A DNA stretch of 64,000 bases from Acholeplasma laidlawii_A (GTDB lineage: Bacteria; Bacillota_I; Bacilli_A; Acholeplasmatales; Acholeplasmataceae). The position numbers and the translations under genes were made by a program. The DNA is taken from NCBI RefSeq assembly GCF_030166555.2, contig NZ_CP126461.2; one strand, given 5' to 3'. This document shows positions 25,538 to 35,570 of the stretch, piece by piece (the stretch's first letter is position 1; each line of letters opens with the position of its first letter). The notes beneath the pieces were generated by a model. The model saw only the letters and a program-made list of their open reading frames with translations, did no database searches and was not told the DNA's origin.

Positions 25538-26576
25538 TCATTATAAAAATTTAAGTTTAATACCAGGAATATCTGGTAATGAAAATATGGTACGTTCCTA
25601 CATGGAAAGTGTAATGCAAAAATACCCTGATTTCGAAATTAAAAAAGATAGATTAGGTGGTATTTTCGCCTATAAAAAATCTAATAATAAAAATGCAAAA
25701 ACACTTTTAATTGCCGGGCACATGGATGAAGTGGGTTTAATGGTAAAGCATATTAGACCAAATGGATCTATTGAAGTACTTCCAATCGGTGGACTATCAG
25801 GTGATGTTTTTATATCTCAAATCATGTATGTATATACAAATGATGGTAAAAAAATACCAGGTGTGATTGGTAGTATTCCACCACACTTAAAACAAAGTAA
25901 TAATGTAGATATTGCGAATTTACTTTTAGATGTTGGATCAAGTAGTAAAGAAGAAACATTAAGTTTTGGAGTTAATTTAGGTGATATGGTGTTATTTGAT
26001 ACACCTTACATAGAAACTATGAACGGTAAGAGGTGGATATCAAAGGCTATTGATAACCGCTTTGGATGTGGCTTAGCACTAGAAGCTATTGAACACTTTA
26101 GTGGTAAGACTTTTGATTATAACTTAATTATTGGTGCTACAACACAAGAAGAGGTAGGATTGAGAGGTGCTGAAATAGCGACTAACTTATTCAAACCAGA
26201 TATGTTTATTGCTCTTGATTGTTCGCCACTTAATGATATTCATGATAAAGACTCTATGTCTAAATTAGGCAATGGTTTCTTATTAAGAATATTTGACCCC
26301 AAAAATATAATGTTATTTCCATTAAAAGAATATTTTAAGTCATTAGCTAACACACATCAAATTAAGTTTCAAGAGTATGTTTCAATGGGTGGAACCGATG
26401 CTGCAAAAGCCATTGATATGCATGAAGGTATTCCTTCCACAACAATCGGTTTACCTGCAAGATATATTCATTCTAGTGCAGCAATTGCAGATTTATTTGA
26501 TTTAGATGAGGCTAGAAAGATGCTATTTACACTCATTAGTGATTTAACTAGTGATAAAATTAAGTCATTCTACTAA
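25530..26576 (+). CDS. M42-family metallo-aminopeptidase
   Basis: 348 residues, full length. Metal ligands and catalytic residues are visible in AGHMDEVG, DNRFGCG, EEVGLRGAE, DCSP and RYIHSS. A cytoplasmic dinuclear-metal aminopeptidase (glutamyl aminopeptidase type). Start ATG 25530 overlaps the trmB stop by 8 bp, with GGAG upstream. Confidence 0.93.
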   Translation: MTNHYKNLSLIPGISGNENMVRSYMESVMQKYPDFEIKKDRLGGIFAYKKSNNKNAKTLLIAGHMDEVGLMVKHIRPNGSIEVLPIGGLSGDVFISQIMYVYTNDGKKIPGVIGSIPPHLKQSNNVDIANLLLDVGSSSKEETLSFGVNLGDMVLFDTPYIETMNGKRWISKAIDNRFGCGLALEAIEHFSGKTFDYNLIIGATTQEEVGLRGAEIATNLFKPDMFIALDCSPLNDIHDKDSMSKLGNGFLLRIFDPKNIMLFPLKEYFKSLANTHQIKFQEYVSMGGTDAAKAIDMHEGIPSTTIGLPARYIHSSAAIADLFDLDEARKMLFTLISDLTSDKIKSFY

Positions 26577-26587
26577 GGAGGTAAAAT

Positions 26588-27427
26588 ATGGAAACTTATA
26601 CATTAAACAATGGTAAGAAAATTCCTAAATTCGGTTTAGGAACCTTTAAGGTTGAGGCTGGTGAATCAGCATATGATACTGTGAAACTCGCATTAAAGAT
26701 AGGATACAGACATATTGATACAGCCATAATGTATGGCAACGAATCAGATATAGGTAGAGCTATAAGGGATTCAGGTATTCCAAGAGAAGAGATATTTGTT
26801 ACATCTAAGCTTGCTAAACACTATGATGGAGATATTGTTCTTATCAAAGAGGCTTTAGATAAATCTTTAAAAACATTAAATATCGGATATATTGATTTAA
26901 TGTTAATTCATTGGCCTGATCATGATCACCACATCAATGATTTAATTTGGAAAATTTTTGAAAGTTATTACCAGGAAGGATTGTTTAAATCGATTGGTGT
27001 ATCTAATTTCCAAATTCACCATTTAGAAAGTTTACTTAAAAAAGCTAAAGTAAGACCAGTAATGAATCAAGTAGAATGTCATCCACTATTAAGTCAAGTA
27101 CCTTTACAAAAATACTTAACCGATAATGATATTTTAATGACTTCTTACGGGCCACTTGCAAGAGGTGAAGTCTTTACTGGTAAAACACATGAGGTATTAG
27201 AAGAAATTGCGAAACAATATGGTGCAACAGTTGCACAAGTTATTGTTCAGTGGGGGCTAGCAAGAGGCATTGTAATGATTCCTAAAAGCGTCCATGAGGA
27301 AAGGTTAATTGAAAATTTTAAGGGGCAAGAATTAGTACTTGCACCTGAAGATATTGAAAAAATTAATCAACTAAATAGAGGTAGAAGACTCTATTCTGAT
27401 CCGGATAACAACATCAATTTTCTATAA
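26588..27427 (+). CDS. Aldo/keto reductase
   Basis: 279 residues, (beta/alpha)8 NADPH-dependent reductase. Catalytic tetrad in DTAIMYGNE (Asp, Tyr), TSKLAK (Lys) and LIHWPD (His); cofactor motif IPKSVHEERLIEN at the C-terminus. Ribosome site AAGGAGG. Substrate unknown; similar to 2,5-diketogluconate/methylglyoxal reductase group. Confidence 0.93.
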   Translation: METYTLNNGKKIPKFGLGTFKVEAGESAYDTVKLALKIGYRHIDTAIMYGNESDIGRAIRDSGIPREEIFVTSKLAKHYDGDIVLIKEALDKSLKTLNIGYIDLMLIHWPDHDHHINDLIWKIFESYYQEGLFKSIGVSNFQIHHLESLLKKAKVRPVMNQVECHPLLSQVPLQKYLTDNDILMTSYGPLARGEVFTGKTHEVLEEIAKQYGATVAQVIVQWGLARGIVMIPKSVHEERLIENFKGQELVLAPEDIEKINQLNRGRRLYSDPDNNINFL

Positions 27428-27452
27428 ATTAATACAGCAAGAAAATATTTTT

Positions 27453-27490
27453 AAAGATAATCATTCTTGTTATAATGATTATCTTTTAAT
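27453..27490 (+). terminator. Terminator between aldo/keto reductase and parE
   Basis: Perfect 13-bp stem AAAGATAATCATT (27453-27465) / AATGATTATCTTT (27474-27486) with an 8-nt loop and T-rich tail. A candidate parE -10 box TATAAT follows at 27492-27497. Confidence 0.8.
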
Positions 27491-27529
27491 GTATAATAGA
27501 GATATAATTTCAATGATTGGAGTACAACT

Positions 27530-29485
27530 GTGGCAAAAACAAATTATGACGAGACGAGTATTCAAATATTAGAAGGACTAGAGGCTGTACGAAAAAGACC
27601 GGGTATGTATATTGGTTCAACGGACCATAGGGGATTACATCATTTGGTTTGGGAAATCGTAGATAACGCGATGGATGAAGTATTAGCTGGTTTTGGTAGT
27701 GAAATTACAGTAACAATCAAACCTGACAATGCAATCGAGGTTCTAGATGATGGACGCGGTATGCCATATAAAAAACATACATCTGGGGTTCCAACGACCC
27801 AGGTTATTTTTACTGTTTTACACGCAGGAGGTAAATTTGGCGGCGATGGTGCATATAAAGTAGCTGGAGGTTTACACGGTGTTGGTTCATCTGTTGTAAA
27901 TGCATTATCCTCTGTCTTGGAAGTTACTGTATATAAAGACGGCGGTATTTTCAGACAACGTTTTGAAAATGGTGGTAAAAAGATATTTAATCAAGAAAAA
28001 ATAGGAGATACTAAAAAAACTGGTACACAAGTATACTTTAAACCGGATCCATCTATTTTTTCTACAACGCTTTATAACTACGATACGATTAAAGAACGAT
28101 TAAAAGAATCTGCTTACTTAATTAAGGGTTTAAAAATTAATCTTATTGATGAAAGAAATAATAAAAAAGAAACCTTTAAATTTGATGAAGGTATTAAAGC
28201 CTACGTGGAGTTTATGAACACTGGTAAAAATGCACTACACGATGTAACAGATGTGGAAGGCACTTTTAATACTGCAAAGAATAGTGCAATTGAAGTCGAA
28301 GTTGCCTTACAGTATACAGATAGTTACAGTGAAAATATTATTTCATTTGTAAATAACGTTCGAACTAAAGATGGTGGAACACATGAAATTGGATTTAAAT
28401 CTGCACTTACTAAAGTTATTAACGACTACGCTAGAAAGTATAATCACATAAAAGAAAAAGATAGTAATATTGATGGTGTAGACATTAGAGAAGGGTTAAC
28501 AGCAATTGTATCACTACGTATACCTGAAACAGTCTTAGAGTTTGAAGGGCAAACTAAAGGTAAATTAGGAACACCAGAGGCAAGAAATGCACTAGAGACA
28601 GTATTTTATGAAAAGTTTAACACCTTTTTAGAAGAAAATTCTGATGCTGCTTTATCTATTATTACGAAAGCTGTTGCTGCAGCAAATGCTAGAGAAGCTG
28701 CAAGAAAAGCACGTGAAGAAGCAAGAGCTGGTAAAAAAAGAAGTAAAAAAGAAGTTATTTTATCTGGTAAATTAACACCTGCTCAAGGTAAAGATAAAAC
28801 AATTAATGAACTCTTTTTAGTCGAAGGGGATTCTGCTGGTGGTTCTGCTAAACAAGGTAGAAATAGACGATTTCAAGCTATTTTACCGCTACGTGGTAAG
28901 GTCATCAACACTGAACGCACCAATACAGAAACCATCTTAAAAAATGAGGAAATTTCAACCATGATCTACACCATTGGTGCTGATTTTGGTGAGGATTTTG
29001 ATATTAAAAAGTGTAACTATAAAAAAGTGATTATTATGACCGACGCCGATGATGATGGTGCACATATTCAAACACTTCTTTTAACATTCTTCTTTAGATA
29101 CATGAGACCTTTAATTGAAGCTGGTAGATTATATATCGCGCAGCCTCCATTTTATAAAGTGACTTACAAGAAAAACAAAAAAGAAGAAACTGTTTATGCT
29201 TGGAGTGATGAAGATTTAAAAGAAACACTTGAGTCTATCGGACAAAACTACATGATTACACGCTTTAAAGGGTTAGGTGAAATGAACTTTTATCAGTTAT
29301 GGGAAACTACAATGAACCCTGAATCACGTACCTTGATTCAAGTTACAATTGATGATTTAAATGTTAGTGATAAGCATATTAGTGTATTAATGGGCGACCA
29401 GGTTGCACCAAGACGTGATTGGATTGAAGCAAACGTTGATTTTGAAGTAACTGATGAGTTTGATATAGAAGGTAAGTTAAGATGA
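27530..29485 (+). CDS. parE: DNA topoisomerase IV subunit B
   Basis: 651 residues. GHKL ATPase (NAMDEVLAG, DDGRGMP, GGLHGVGSSVVNAL), transducer region, and TOPRIM with EGDSAGGSAKQGR and DADDDGAHI. Start is GTG at 27530 behind TTGGAG. It overlaps parC by 4 bp. Assigned ParE rather than GyrB by its parC partner and RGLHHLVWEIVDNAMDE-type N-terminus. Confidence 0.95.
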   Translation: MAKTNYDETSIQILEGLEAVRKRPGMYIGSTDHRGLHHLVWEIVDNAMDEVLAGFGSEITVTIKPDNAIEVLDDGRGMPYKKHTSGVPTTQVIFTVLHAGGKFGGDGAYKVAGGLHGVGSSVVNALSSVLEVTVYKDGGIFRQRFENGGKKIFNQEKIGDTKKTGTQVYFKPDPSIFSTTLYNYDTIKERLKESAYLIKGLKINLIDERNNKKETFKFDEGIKAYVEFMNTGKNALHDVTDVEGTFNTAKNSAIEVEVALQYTDSYSENIISFVNNVRTKDGGTHEIGFKSALTKVINDYARKYNHIKEKDSNIDGVDIREGLTAIVSLRIPETVLEFEGQTKGKLGTPEARNALETVFYEKFNTFLEENSDAALSIITKAVAAANAREAARKAREEARAGKKRSKKEVILSGKLTPAQGKDKTINELFLVEGDSAGGSAKQGRNRRFQAILPLRGKVINTERTNTETILKNEEISTMIYTIGADFGEDFDIKKCNYKKVIIMTDADDDGAHIQTLLLTFFFRYMRPLIEAGRLYIAQPPFYKVTYKKNKKEETVYAWSDEDLKETLESIGQNYMITRFKGLGEMNFYQLWETTMNPESRTLIQVTIDDLNVSDKHISVLMGDQVAPRRDWIEANVDFEVTDEFDIEGKLR

Positions 29486-32055
29486 GTAAAATTGACAAAA
29501 AAATAGACAAATTCATAGAAGAAAAAATTGAAAAAGTACTCTTAGAAGATATTATGTCTTCTAGATTTGGTAGATACTCCAAATATATCATTCAAGATCG
29601 TGCTCTACCTGATGCTAGAGATGGATTAAAACCAGTTCAACGTCGTATTTTATACGCGATGGGACAAATGGGTTTAGCCTTTAACAAGTCTTATAAAAAA
29701 TCTGCAAGAATTGCAGGAGAAGTTATGGGAAAATATCACCCTCATGGGGATTCATCTATTTATGAGGCGATGGTTCGTATGAGCCAGGACTTTAAAATGA
29801 GAATACCTTTAATTGATATGCATGGTAACAATGGTTCTATTGATGGTGACTCTGCTGCTGCGATGCGTTATACCGAGGCTAGATTATCTAAAGAAGCAGA
29901 ATTTTTACTTAAAGATATTGATAAAAGAACAGTAAACTTTGTACCTAACTTTGATGATGAGGAACAAGAACCTACCGTTTTACCAGCACGTTTTCCAAAC
30001 TTACTTGTCAATGGTGCTATGGGTATTTCAGCAGGTTATGCAACAAAAATACCACCACACAACTTAAATGAAGTCATTGATGCAACGATTGCTTTAATTG
30101 ATAATCCAAATATTACAAATGATGAAATATTAAAATATATAAAAGGACCGGACTTCCCAACTGGTGGTATTGTTCAAGGTAAAGCAGGGATAAAAGAAGC
30201 ACTGACCACAGGTAGCGGAAAAATCATTATTAGAGCTAAGATGAATGTCGAAGAGATGAGTAAGTCTCAAGATCGTATTGTGATTACTGAAATACCTTAT
30301 GAAGTTAATAAAGCAGATTTAGTGCGTCAAATTGATAATTTACGTATCAATAACAATATCGAAGATATCTTAGAAATACGTGATGAAACCGACCAAGAAG
30401 GTCTGAGAATTGCCATTGACCTGAAAAAAGGTGCAGATGCACAATTCATTCAAAACTACTTATTAAAATCAAGTGATCTTCAAGTAAACTACAACTATAA
30501 TATGGTTGCTATTTTAAAACATCGTCCTGTCTTATCTGGTGCTTTTGACTTATTAAAGGTGTACTTAGAACACCAAAAAGAAGTTATAACCAATAGATCT
30601 AATTATGAATTAGAGCGTGCAACAAAAAGAAATCATATTGTTGATGGTTTAATTCAAATGACTTCTGTTGTATCAGAAGTCATTGAAGAAATTAGAAAGT
30701 CTAAAAACAAGGCAGACTCAAAAGAAAATATCCAAAAGCGTTTTGGGTTTTCAGAACTACAAGCTGAAGCGATTGTCATGCTACAACTATATAAATTATC
30801 TACAACAGACATCCAAGCACTACTCGATGAAAAAGATACTTTAAATAAAGAAATTACTAGACTAGAACTTATTTTATCTAATGAACGTATTTTACTTAAA
30901 ACTATTAAATCCGAACTTCAAGAAGTTCAAACACTACTTCCATCACCTAGACGTACAGAATTAGAAGCAGAAATTGAAACGATTAAAATTGATGAAAAAG
31001 ATCTTATCTCAGATGAACAAACCTATGTAGCCATCACTAAAGATGGTTATGTGAAACGTGCATCCTTAAGATCCGTTGTTGCATCAAAAGAAGTAGGCTT
31101 AAAAGAAAATGATGCAATGCTTTATGAAGAAGAATTAAATACACTAGACACCTTACTCTTATTTACAAACCTGGGTCAGTATATTTATTTACCAGTATAT
31201 AAGATAGAAGAACAGAAATGGCGTGATCTCGGTGTTTACATTAATAACATTGTACCTACTTCAAAAGGTGAAATAATTATACGTGTTTTAAAGGTTAGTG
31301 ATTTTTCAATTGATCGAAAAATATTGCTTACAACAAAACAAGGACAAATGAAACAAGTAAATCTAGCAGATTTTGAAGTTTCAAGGTATAATAGACCGTT
31401 ACGCGCAATGAAGTTGTCAAAAGACGATGAATTAGTATCTGTTGACTATAACCAACTAGATAATATAGTAGCTATTTCCAAACATGGTTATGTCTTAAGA
31501 TTCGATACAGAAGAACTACCTGTATATGGTTTAACCGCTGGTGGTGTTAAATCCATGGCACTAGCTGTTGATGATGAAGTTGCAGTAGCATTTTACGCGA
31601 AAGAATCAGATGATTTTTACTTCTTAACATCACGTGGGCATATCATAAAAGATACTGTATTAGAATTACCTAAATACGCTAGAAATAGACGTGGTATTAT
31701 TCTAGTGGATCGTATTAAAACATCACCTCATTTCATAATTTCTGCATCTAGAGTATCCAAAACTCAAATGAAAGAAGATGTAAAGGTACGTATTTTATCG
31801 ACTAAAGAAGCACTAATCACTACTGTATCTGACTTAAAATATGTTGCTAATAAGTATGGAAAGAAAATGGTAGAGGACGGATACTATTTAGAAATATACC
31901 CAGCACAAAGTGAAGAAAATGATACACCAGTACAGCCAAAAAAAGAAGTGAAAAAAGATGATACACTACAAGCTAAAGTCATTGAAGAAACAATACAAAC
32001 AAAACAAAATCAAAAGTTAAGACTATCAAGGCTTGATTTATTTGATGAAGAATAG
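29482..32055 (+). CDS. parC: DNA topoisomerase IV subunit A
   Basis: 857 residues. Breakage-reunion domain with catalytic Tyr130 in AAAMRYTEARL. The quinolone-determining region HPHGDSSIYEA keeps Ser91 and Glu95, the susceptible-type residues by alignment to ParC Ser80/Glu84. No GyrA-box (QRRGGKG) is seen, supporting ParC. A charged tail of about 60 residues follows the beta-pinwheel domain. Confidence 0.95.
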   Translation: MSKIDKKIDKFIEEKIEKVLLEDIMSSRFGRYSKYIIQDRALPDARDGLKPVQRRILYAMGQMGLAFNKSYKKSARIAGEVMGKYHPHGDSSIYEAMVRMSQDFKMRIPLIDMHGNNGSIDGDSAAAMRYTEARLSKEAEFLLKDIDKRTVNFVPNFDDEEQEPTVLPARFPNLLVNGAMGISAGYATKIPPHNLNEVIDATIALIDNPNITNDEILKYIKGPDFPTGGIVQGKAGIKEALTTGSGKIIIRAKMNVEEMSKSQDRIVITEIPYEVNKADLVRQIDNLRINNNIEDILEIRDETDQEGLRIAIDLKKGADAQFIQNYLLKSSDLQVNYNYNMVAILKHRPVLSGAFDLLKVYLEHQKEVITNRSNYELERATKRNHIVDGLIQMTSVVSEVIEEIRKSKNKADSKENIQKRFGFSELQAEAIVMLQLYKLSTTDIQALLDEKDTLNKEITRLELILSNERILLKTIKSELQEVQTLLPSPRRTELEAEIETIKIDEKDLISDEQTYVAITKDGYVKRASLRSVVASKEVGLKENDAMLYEEELNTLDTLLLFTNLGQYIYLPVYKIEEQKWRDLGVYINNIVPTSKGEIIIRVLKVSDFSIDRKILLTTKQGQMKQVNLADFEVSRYNRPLRAMKLSKDDELVSVDYNQLDNIVAISKHGYVLRFDTEELPVYGLTAGGVKSMALAVDDEVAVAFYAKESDDFYFLTSRGHIIKDTVLELPKYARNRRGIILVDRIKTSPHFIISASRVSKTQMKEDVKVRILSTKEALITTVSDLKYVANKYGKKMVEDGYYLEIYPAQSEENDTPVQPKKEVKKDDTLQAKVIEETIQTKQNQKLRLSRLDLFDEE

Positions 32056-32065
32056 AGGAAAAAGT

Positions 32066-32377
32066 ATGAAACTAAAGATTAACAATGAAGTACTTGAGTT
32101 AAGTGAACCATTAACACTGGAAAAACTTGCTCAAAAATTAAACATTTCTACTGCAATATTTGCAACAGTAGATGGTCGCATGCGCGAGCTGTCTTACATG
32201 ATTGCAAATGATGCAGATATAGAATTTATGGGATTAGATAGTGATGTAGGTATGCGTATTTATGAAGCAACATTACGTTATGTATTTACAAAAGCGTTAT
32301 ATGAAATTGATGCTAGTCTTATACCATCAAACTCTATTTTATTAGAGTTCATCGGTGGTTCACCTTTCCACGACTAA
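32066..32377 (+). CDS. Stand-alone TGS-domain small protein
   Basis: 103 residues. The sequence resembles the TGS plus start of the second N-terminal domain of ThrRS and of the uridine-kinase-like proteins that carry this module (KLKINNEVLELSEPLTLEKLA, then DVGMRIYEATLRYVFTKAL). No kinase or synthetase domain follows. ATG at 32066 behind AGAGGAAAAAG. Either a domain left over from a larger gene or a free-standing regulator. Confidence 0.5.
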   Translation: MKLKINNEVLELSEPLTLEKLAQKLNISTAIFATVDGRMRELSYMIANDADIEFMGLDSDVGMRIYEATLRYVFTKALYEIDASLIPSNSILLEFIGGSPFHD

Positions 32378-32405
32378 TTACAATATATATAAGGAATAGA
32401 TAACA

Positions 32406-33467
32406 ATGATTGCATTATCAAACATGAACAGACTTCAAGTATCAACAGACACATTGCTTCTTTTACTCAAAGTTTATGAAGCTAAAGGTAAAGAGTTTTA
32501 TTATGATGAACTCTTTAGTAAAGATAAAGATGTGTTTACTAAAAAGGCAATTGAAAAGAATGTTTTTTACTTTGCGAAAATGTTAGATATGCCACTTACC
32601 GATGCAAGACTTAAACTGATGTCTCAAAAGAAGTTAGTAGCTAAAAACAAGACTGAAAGTTTTTTAATCAATATTAAAGATGCACTAGCATCGATTCAAA
32701 AACACCCTAAAGAATTTGAACTTTTAACAAATGAGTTTGATAACCTTGCTAGAATGCTATCCAAAGATTATGAGCCAATTAAGTTCAAGTCTGTGGAAAA
32801 GCAAAAGGGTGATACCTTATTTACAGCCAAAAAAGTTATGGGCAAAAAAGAAGACCTCGATAAAATAATCGAGGTCTACAATGCCCAAAATAAAACAAAA
32901 CAATATGAATTAACCCAGTTATTTAGTAATTTCTACATAGATTTTATGAATCAAGATCTATTCACACTAGAAAATGAAGTGATTGCCTATATTGGTTTAT
33001 ATGCCATGTTACTCAGAGATTTTAGTGTGTTTAAATATGTTTCATTCTATGAGTTATTCTTCAAACGTTTTGAACAATACAAATTAGCACTCAATCAAGC
33101 AAATTACTATTATCAAACAGGGTATCCAAATACTGATTTATTATCTAAATTTATATTAGATATCTTAGACGAAGCATATGAATCTGTTAATAATTATTCA
33201 AGAGAGTATGCCTTTGAAATCAAGATGAACAAATCAGATAACATTGAAGCAACCATTAGAACAGGTAAAGAAATATTTTCTAAAGCAGATCTTAGAAGAT
33301 AACACCCAACTGTTTCTTTAATTACAATCGATAGAACATTAAAGAGATTAAAAGATGAAGGGGTTATTCAGTTACTAGGTAAAGGTAGAAGTTCTAAATG
33401 GCACCGTATCGATGAAGATAAAAGACGTGGTGGTCGTCAATTAGATATCTTTCAATTTACAGATTAA
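32406..33467 (+). pseudogene. Fic-like/winged-helix protein interrupted by an in-frame TAA
   Basis: The frame is open for 298 codons to TAA at 33300-33302, then stays open in the same frame to TAA at 33465-33467 (353 codons in all). The C-terminal part after the stop (HPTVSLITIDRTLKRLKDEG... GKGRSSKWHRI) completes a winged helix begun by FSKADLRR. The middle part (VSFYELFFKRFEQYKLALN, YYYQTGYPNTDLLSKFILDIL) resembles the helices after the Fic active site. The HPFxxGNGR motif itself is absent, so Fic catalysis is unlikely. Family call is tentative; the break is directly visible. Confidence 0.65.
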
Positions 33468-33482
33468 TTCGAGGGAAAATAC

Positions 33483-34355
33483 ATGAAAAAAATAGGTATC
33501 ATGGCAGATTCATCAAGTGGATTAGCGTATGCACCATTTGATCATCATATTAAAATCACTAAGACAACTATCCATTTTGGAGAAGAAACCTTAATTGATG
33601 GTGTAGATATTACTGCAGATGATTTTTATCTACGTCTTGAAAAAGATCCATGCATCCCAAAGACTTCAGCACCTGAAACAAGAGAAATATTAAATCAAAT
33701 CGACATATTAAAAAATGAAGGATGTACACATATCCTTCATTTTCCAATTTCTACAAACCTTTCTGAATACGGTAAAAATCTAAAAAATAACATAGACAGT
33801 TTACTTGAAGATGTAACACTAGATGTTATAGATACCAAAGCGGCCACACTGCTTCAAGGTTATATGGCCTATTTTGCAGAAATACTCATTCATAAAGGTT
33901 ATGATCTTGAAAGAGTTAAAGAAGAAGTACAAAAATTAAGACAACAATCCAATGCTTACTTTGTTGTAGATGATTTAAAGTATTTAATCAAAAACGGAAG
34001 ACTTTCACAAATGAGTGGTACAGTAGGCATATTAGCTAAAATTAAGCCAATCCTTTCTTTAGATAAAGATGGAAGAATCACAACGAAAGAAAAGGTAAGA
34101 GTTCATAATAAGGCGATTAAACGCATGTATGAAATCATTAAAGAAGAAACAAAAGATGCTAAAAAAGTGGTTTATATGGTCTTACATACAAACCGATTAG
34201 ATGATGCACTGAATATAGAAAAAATGATTCAAGCAGAGCTAGATAATGTAAGTAAAACGTATGTATCCACCATTACACCTACAGTAGGTGCACATATTGG
34301 TTCTAAGATACTAGGTATAGGTTATGTGATTGTGGATGATTATGACTTCTTATAA
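33483..34355 (+). CDS. DegV-family fatty-acid-binding protein
   Basis: 290 residues. DegV hallmarks: N-terminal MADSSSGL, PKTSAPE near residue 60, and a C-terminal TPTVGAHIGSKILGIGY stretch. The family binds fatty acids and can act as FakB with a FakA kinase; no fakA is in this window. Ribosome site GAGGGAAAA. Confidence 0.9.
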   Translation: MKKIGIMADSSSGLAYAPFDHHIKITKTTIHFGEETLIDGVDITADDFYLRLEKDPCIPKTSAPETREILNQIDILKNEGCTHILHFPISTNLSEYGKNLKNNIDSLLEDVTLDVIDTKAATLLQGYMAYFAEILIHKGYDLERVKEEVQKLRQQSNAYFVVDDLKYLIKNGRLSQMSGTVGILAKIKPILSLDKDGRITTKEKVRVHNKAIKRMYEIIKEETKDAKKVVYMVLHTNRLDDALNIEKMIQAELDNVSKTYVSTITPTVGAHIGSKILGIGYVIVDDYDFL

Positions 34356-34701
34356 TAAATATTTACTCGTATTTCACAAGTTTTATAAAGATTTAATAAA
34401 CTTAAATGATGAATCAATCATTAGAAAAACGATCACAGATTTTATGTTTTACTTAGAAAAGCATCGTTTGGTTGATAAAAACTATCTGGAACACAATTCT
34501 TTATTTTTAGCATGTGAAGTCAATCAAGAAAAAATAAAAGACCAAAGTGCTGAGATCTTATTAAGTTTTTTAACTATGATTTATCGTATAGATTATATTG
34601 ACCCAAATAGTGATGCATTTATGATATATTATAAGAATAAGATGTTAGAACATATTATGTATCATCTTATTTTAAAAATGAAAAACTTTAAAGGAGTGTA
34701 A
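34342..34701 (+). CDS. Hypothetical protein
   Basis: About 120 residues, hydrophilic, aromatic-rich, no recognised domain or signal. Overlaps the end of degV; start could be ATG 34336 or 34342, both near GTGG. Precedes a small membrane protein after a good AAAGGAG site. Confidence 0.55.
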   Translation: MTSYNKYLLVFHKFYKDLINLNDESIIRKTITDFMFYLEKHRLVDKNYLEHNSLFLACEVNQEKIKDQSAEILLSFLTMIYRIDYIDPNSDAFMIYYKNKMLEHIMYHLILKMKNFKGV

Positions 34702-34706
34702 AATAT

Positions 34707-35087
34707 ATGTTTCAATATACTTGGCAAAAAAGAGTAGTGGCAGCTACACCATTAATTTCTTTACTAATTTTCTTGTTTTTAGGATTTTTCTATGATTTAT
34801 GGAATCCAGGTTGGTTGGTATTTTTATTAATTCCAATAGTACCATTTTTAGTGGGACTAAAACAAATTAGAATTACTTTCCCCTTTTTAGTGTTTGTTGC
34901 ATATATTGGTATTGGTGTAGCAGGCTATTGGCATCCTGGATGGATTATATTCTTACTTATACCGATTCAAAATATTTTATTCCCACCAAAAAGCATCTCT
35001 AAATTTCTAAAAAAAGATGTGCCTAAAAAAGATTTTAATAGACCTAAAGATTATATGGATGCTGAGATTGATAAAGATTCTAAATAG
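34707..35087 (+). CDS. Small membrane protein with duplicated WxPGW motif
   Basis: 126 residues and about four membrane segments. A repeated unit WNPGWLVFLLIPI and WHPGWIIFLLIPI (about residues 31 and 75) shows internal duplication. Charged C-terminal tail. Function unknown; similar WxPxW repeats occur in predicted membrane regulators. Confidence 0.65.
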   Translation: MFQYTWQKRVVAATPLISLLIFLFLGFFYDLWNPGWLVFLLIPIVPFLVGLKQIRITFPFLVFVAYIGIGVAGYWHPGWIIFLLIPIQNILFPPKSISKFLKKDVPKKDFNRPKDYMDAEIDKDSK

Positions 35088-35102
35088 TAAAGGGGTAATT
35101 TG

Positions 35103-35447
35103 ATGAATCCTAGAATGTTTTCGGAAGTTATCAATAAAATACATGAAGCCTTTTATGGTGAAAAACTCACATTTAAAAGTATAGAAGATACTGAAGTTAT
35201 ACTTCTTAATAAGGATGAAATTTTCACAATTGAAAATCATATTAAAACACGTTATCGTGTTATTTTTCCTGACTATGTGGGCAAAATATCGGCATTTAGA
35301 AACCTTTTTGGTCGCATTATGAATAATGGAGATAATATTTGTGATACTTCTGACTTTATTGATTTACCAAAAAGTCATGTAGTTTCTATATATAATTACA
35401 TATACCAAGAAGATATTAATGATATCAAAAAACTAAAAGCCTTTTAA
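35103..35447 (+). CDS. Hypothetical protein
   Basis: 114 residues, soluble, no recognised domain. ATG at 35103 behind AAAGGGG. Its last codons form the left arm of the terminator that follows. Confidence 0.55.
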   Translation: MNPRMFSEVINKIHEAFYGEKLTFKSIEDTEVILLNKDEIFTIENHIKTRYRVIFPDYVGKISAFRNLFGRIMNNGDNICDTSDFIDLPKSHVVSIYNYIYQEDINDIKKLKAF

Positions 35448-35465
35448 GTTTTTAGTTTTTTTTTA
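35427..35465 (+). terminator. Terminator overlapping the preceding gene end
   Basis: Stem of about 12 bp between 35427-35438 and 35449-35461 (AAAAAACTAAAA with TTTTAGTTTTTT) followed by a T run. Confidence 0.8.
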
Positions 35466-35490
35466 CATTATTTTTCGTAGTTGTTGAAAA

Positions 35491-35518
35491 TTGACAAAAA
35501 GTAAAGTATACTTATATT
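35491..35518 (+). promoter_or_regulatory. Promoter of the nucleoside uptake operon
   Basis: Consensus TTGACA (35491-35496) and TATATT (35513-35518), spacing 16 nt. I find no purine riboswitch in the leader to 35570. Confidence 0.65.
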
Positions 35519-35570
35519 AACGGGTTATGAAAGACCTACCAAGAAACATAAAAACAAAGGAGAATCAAGG

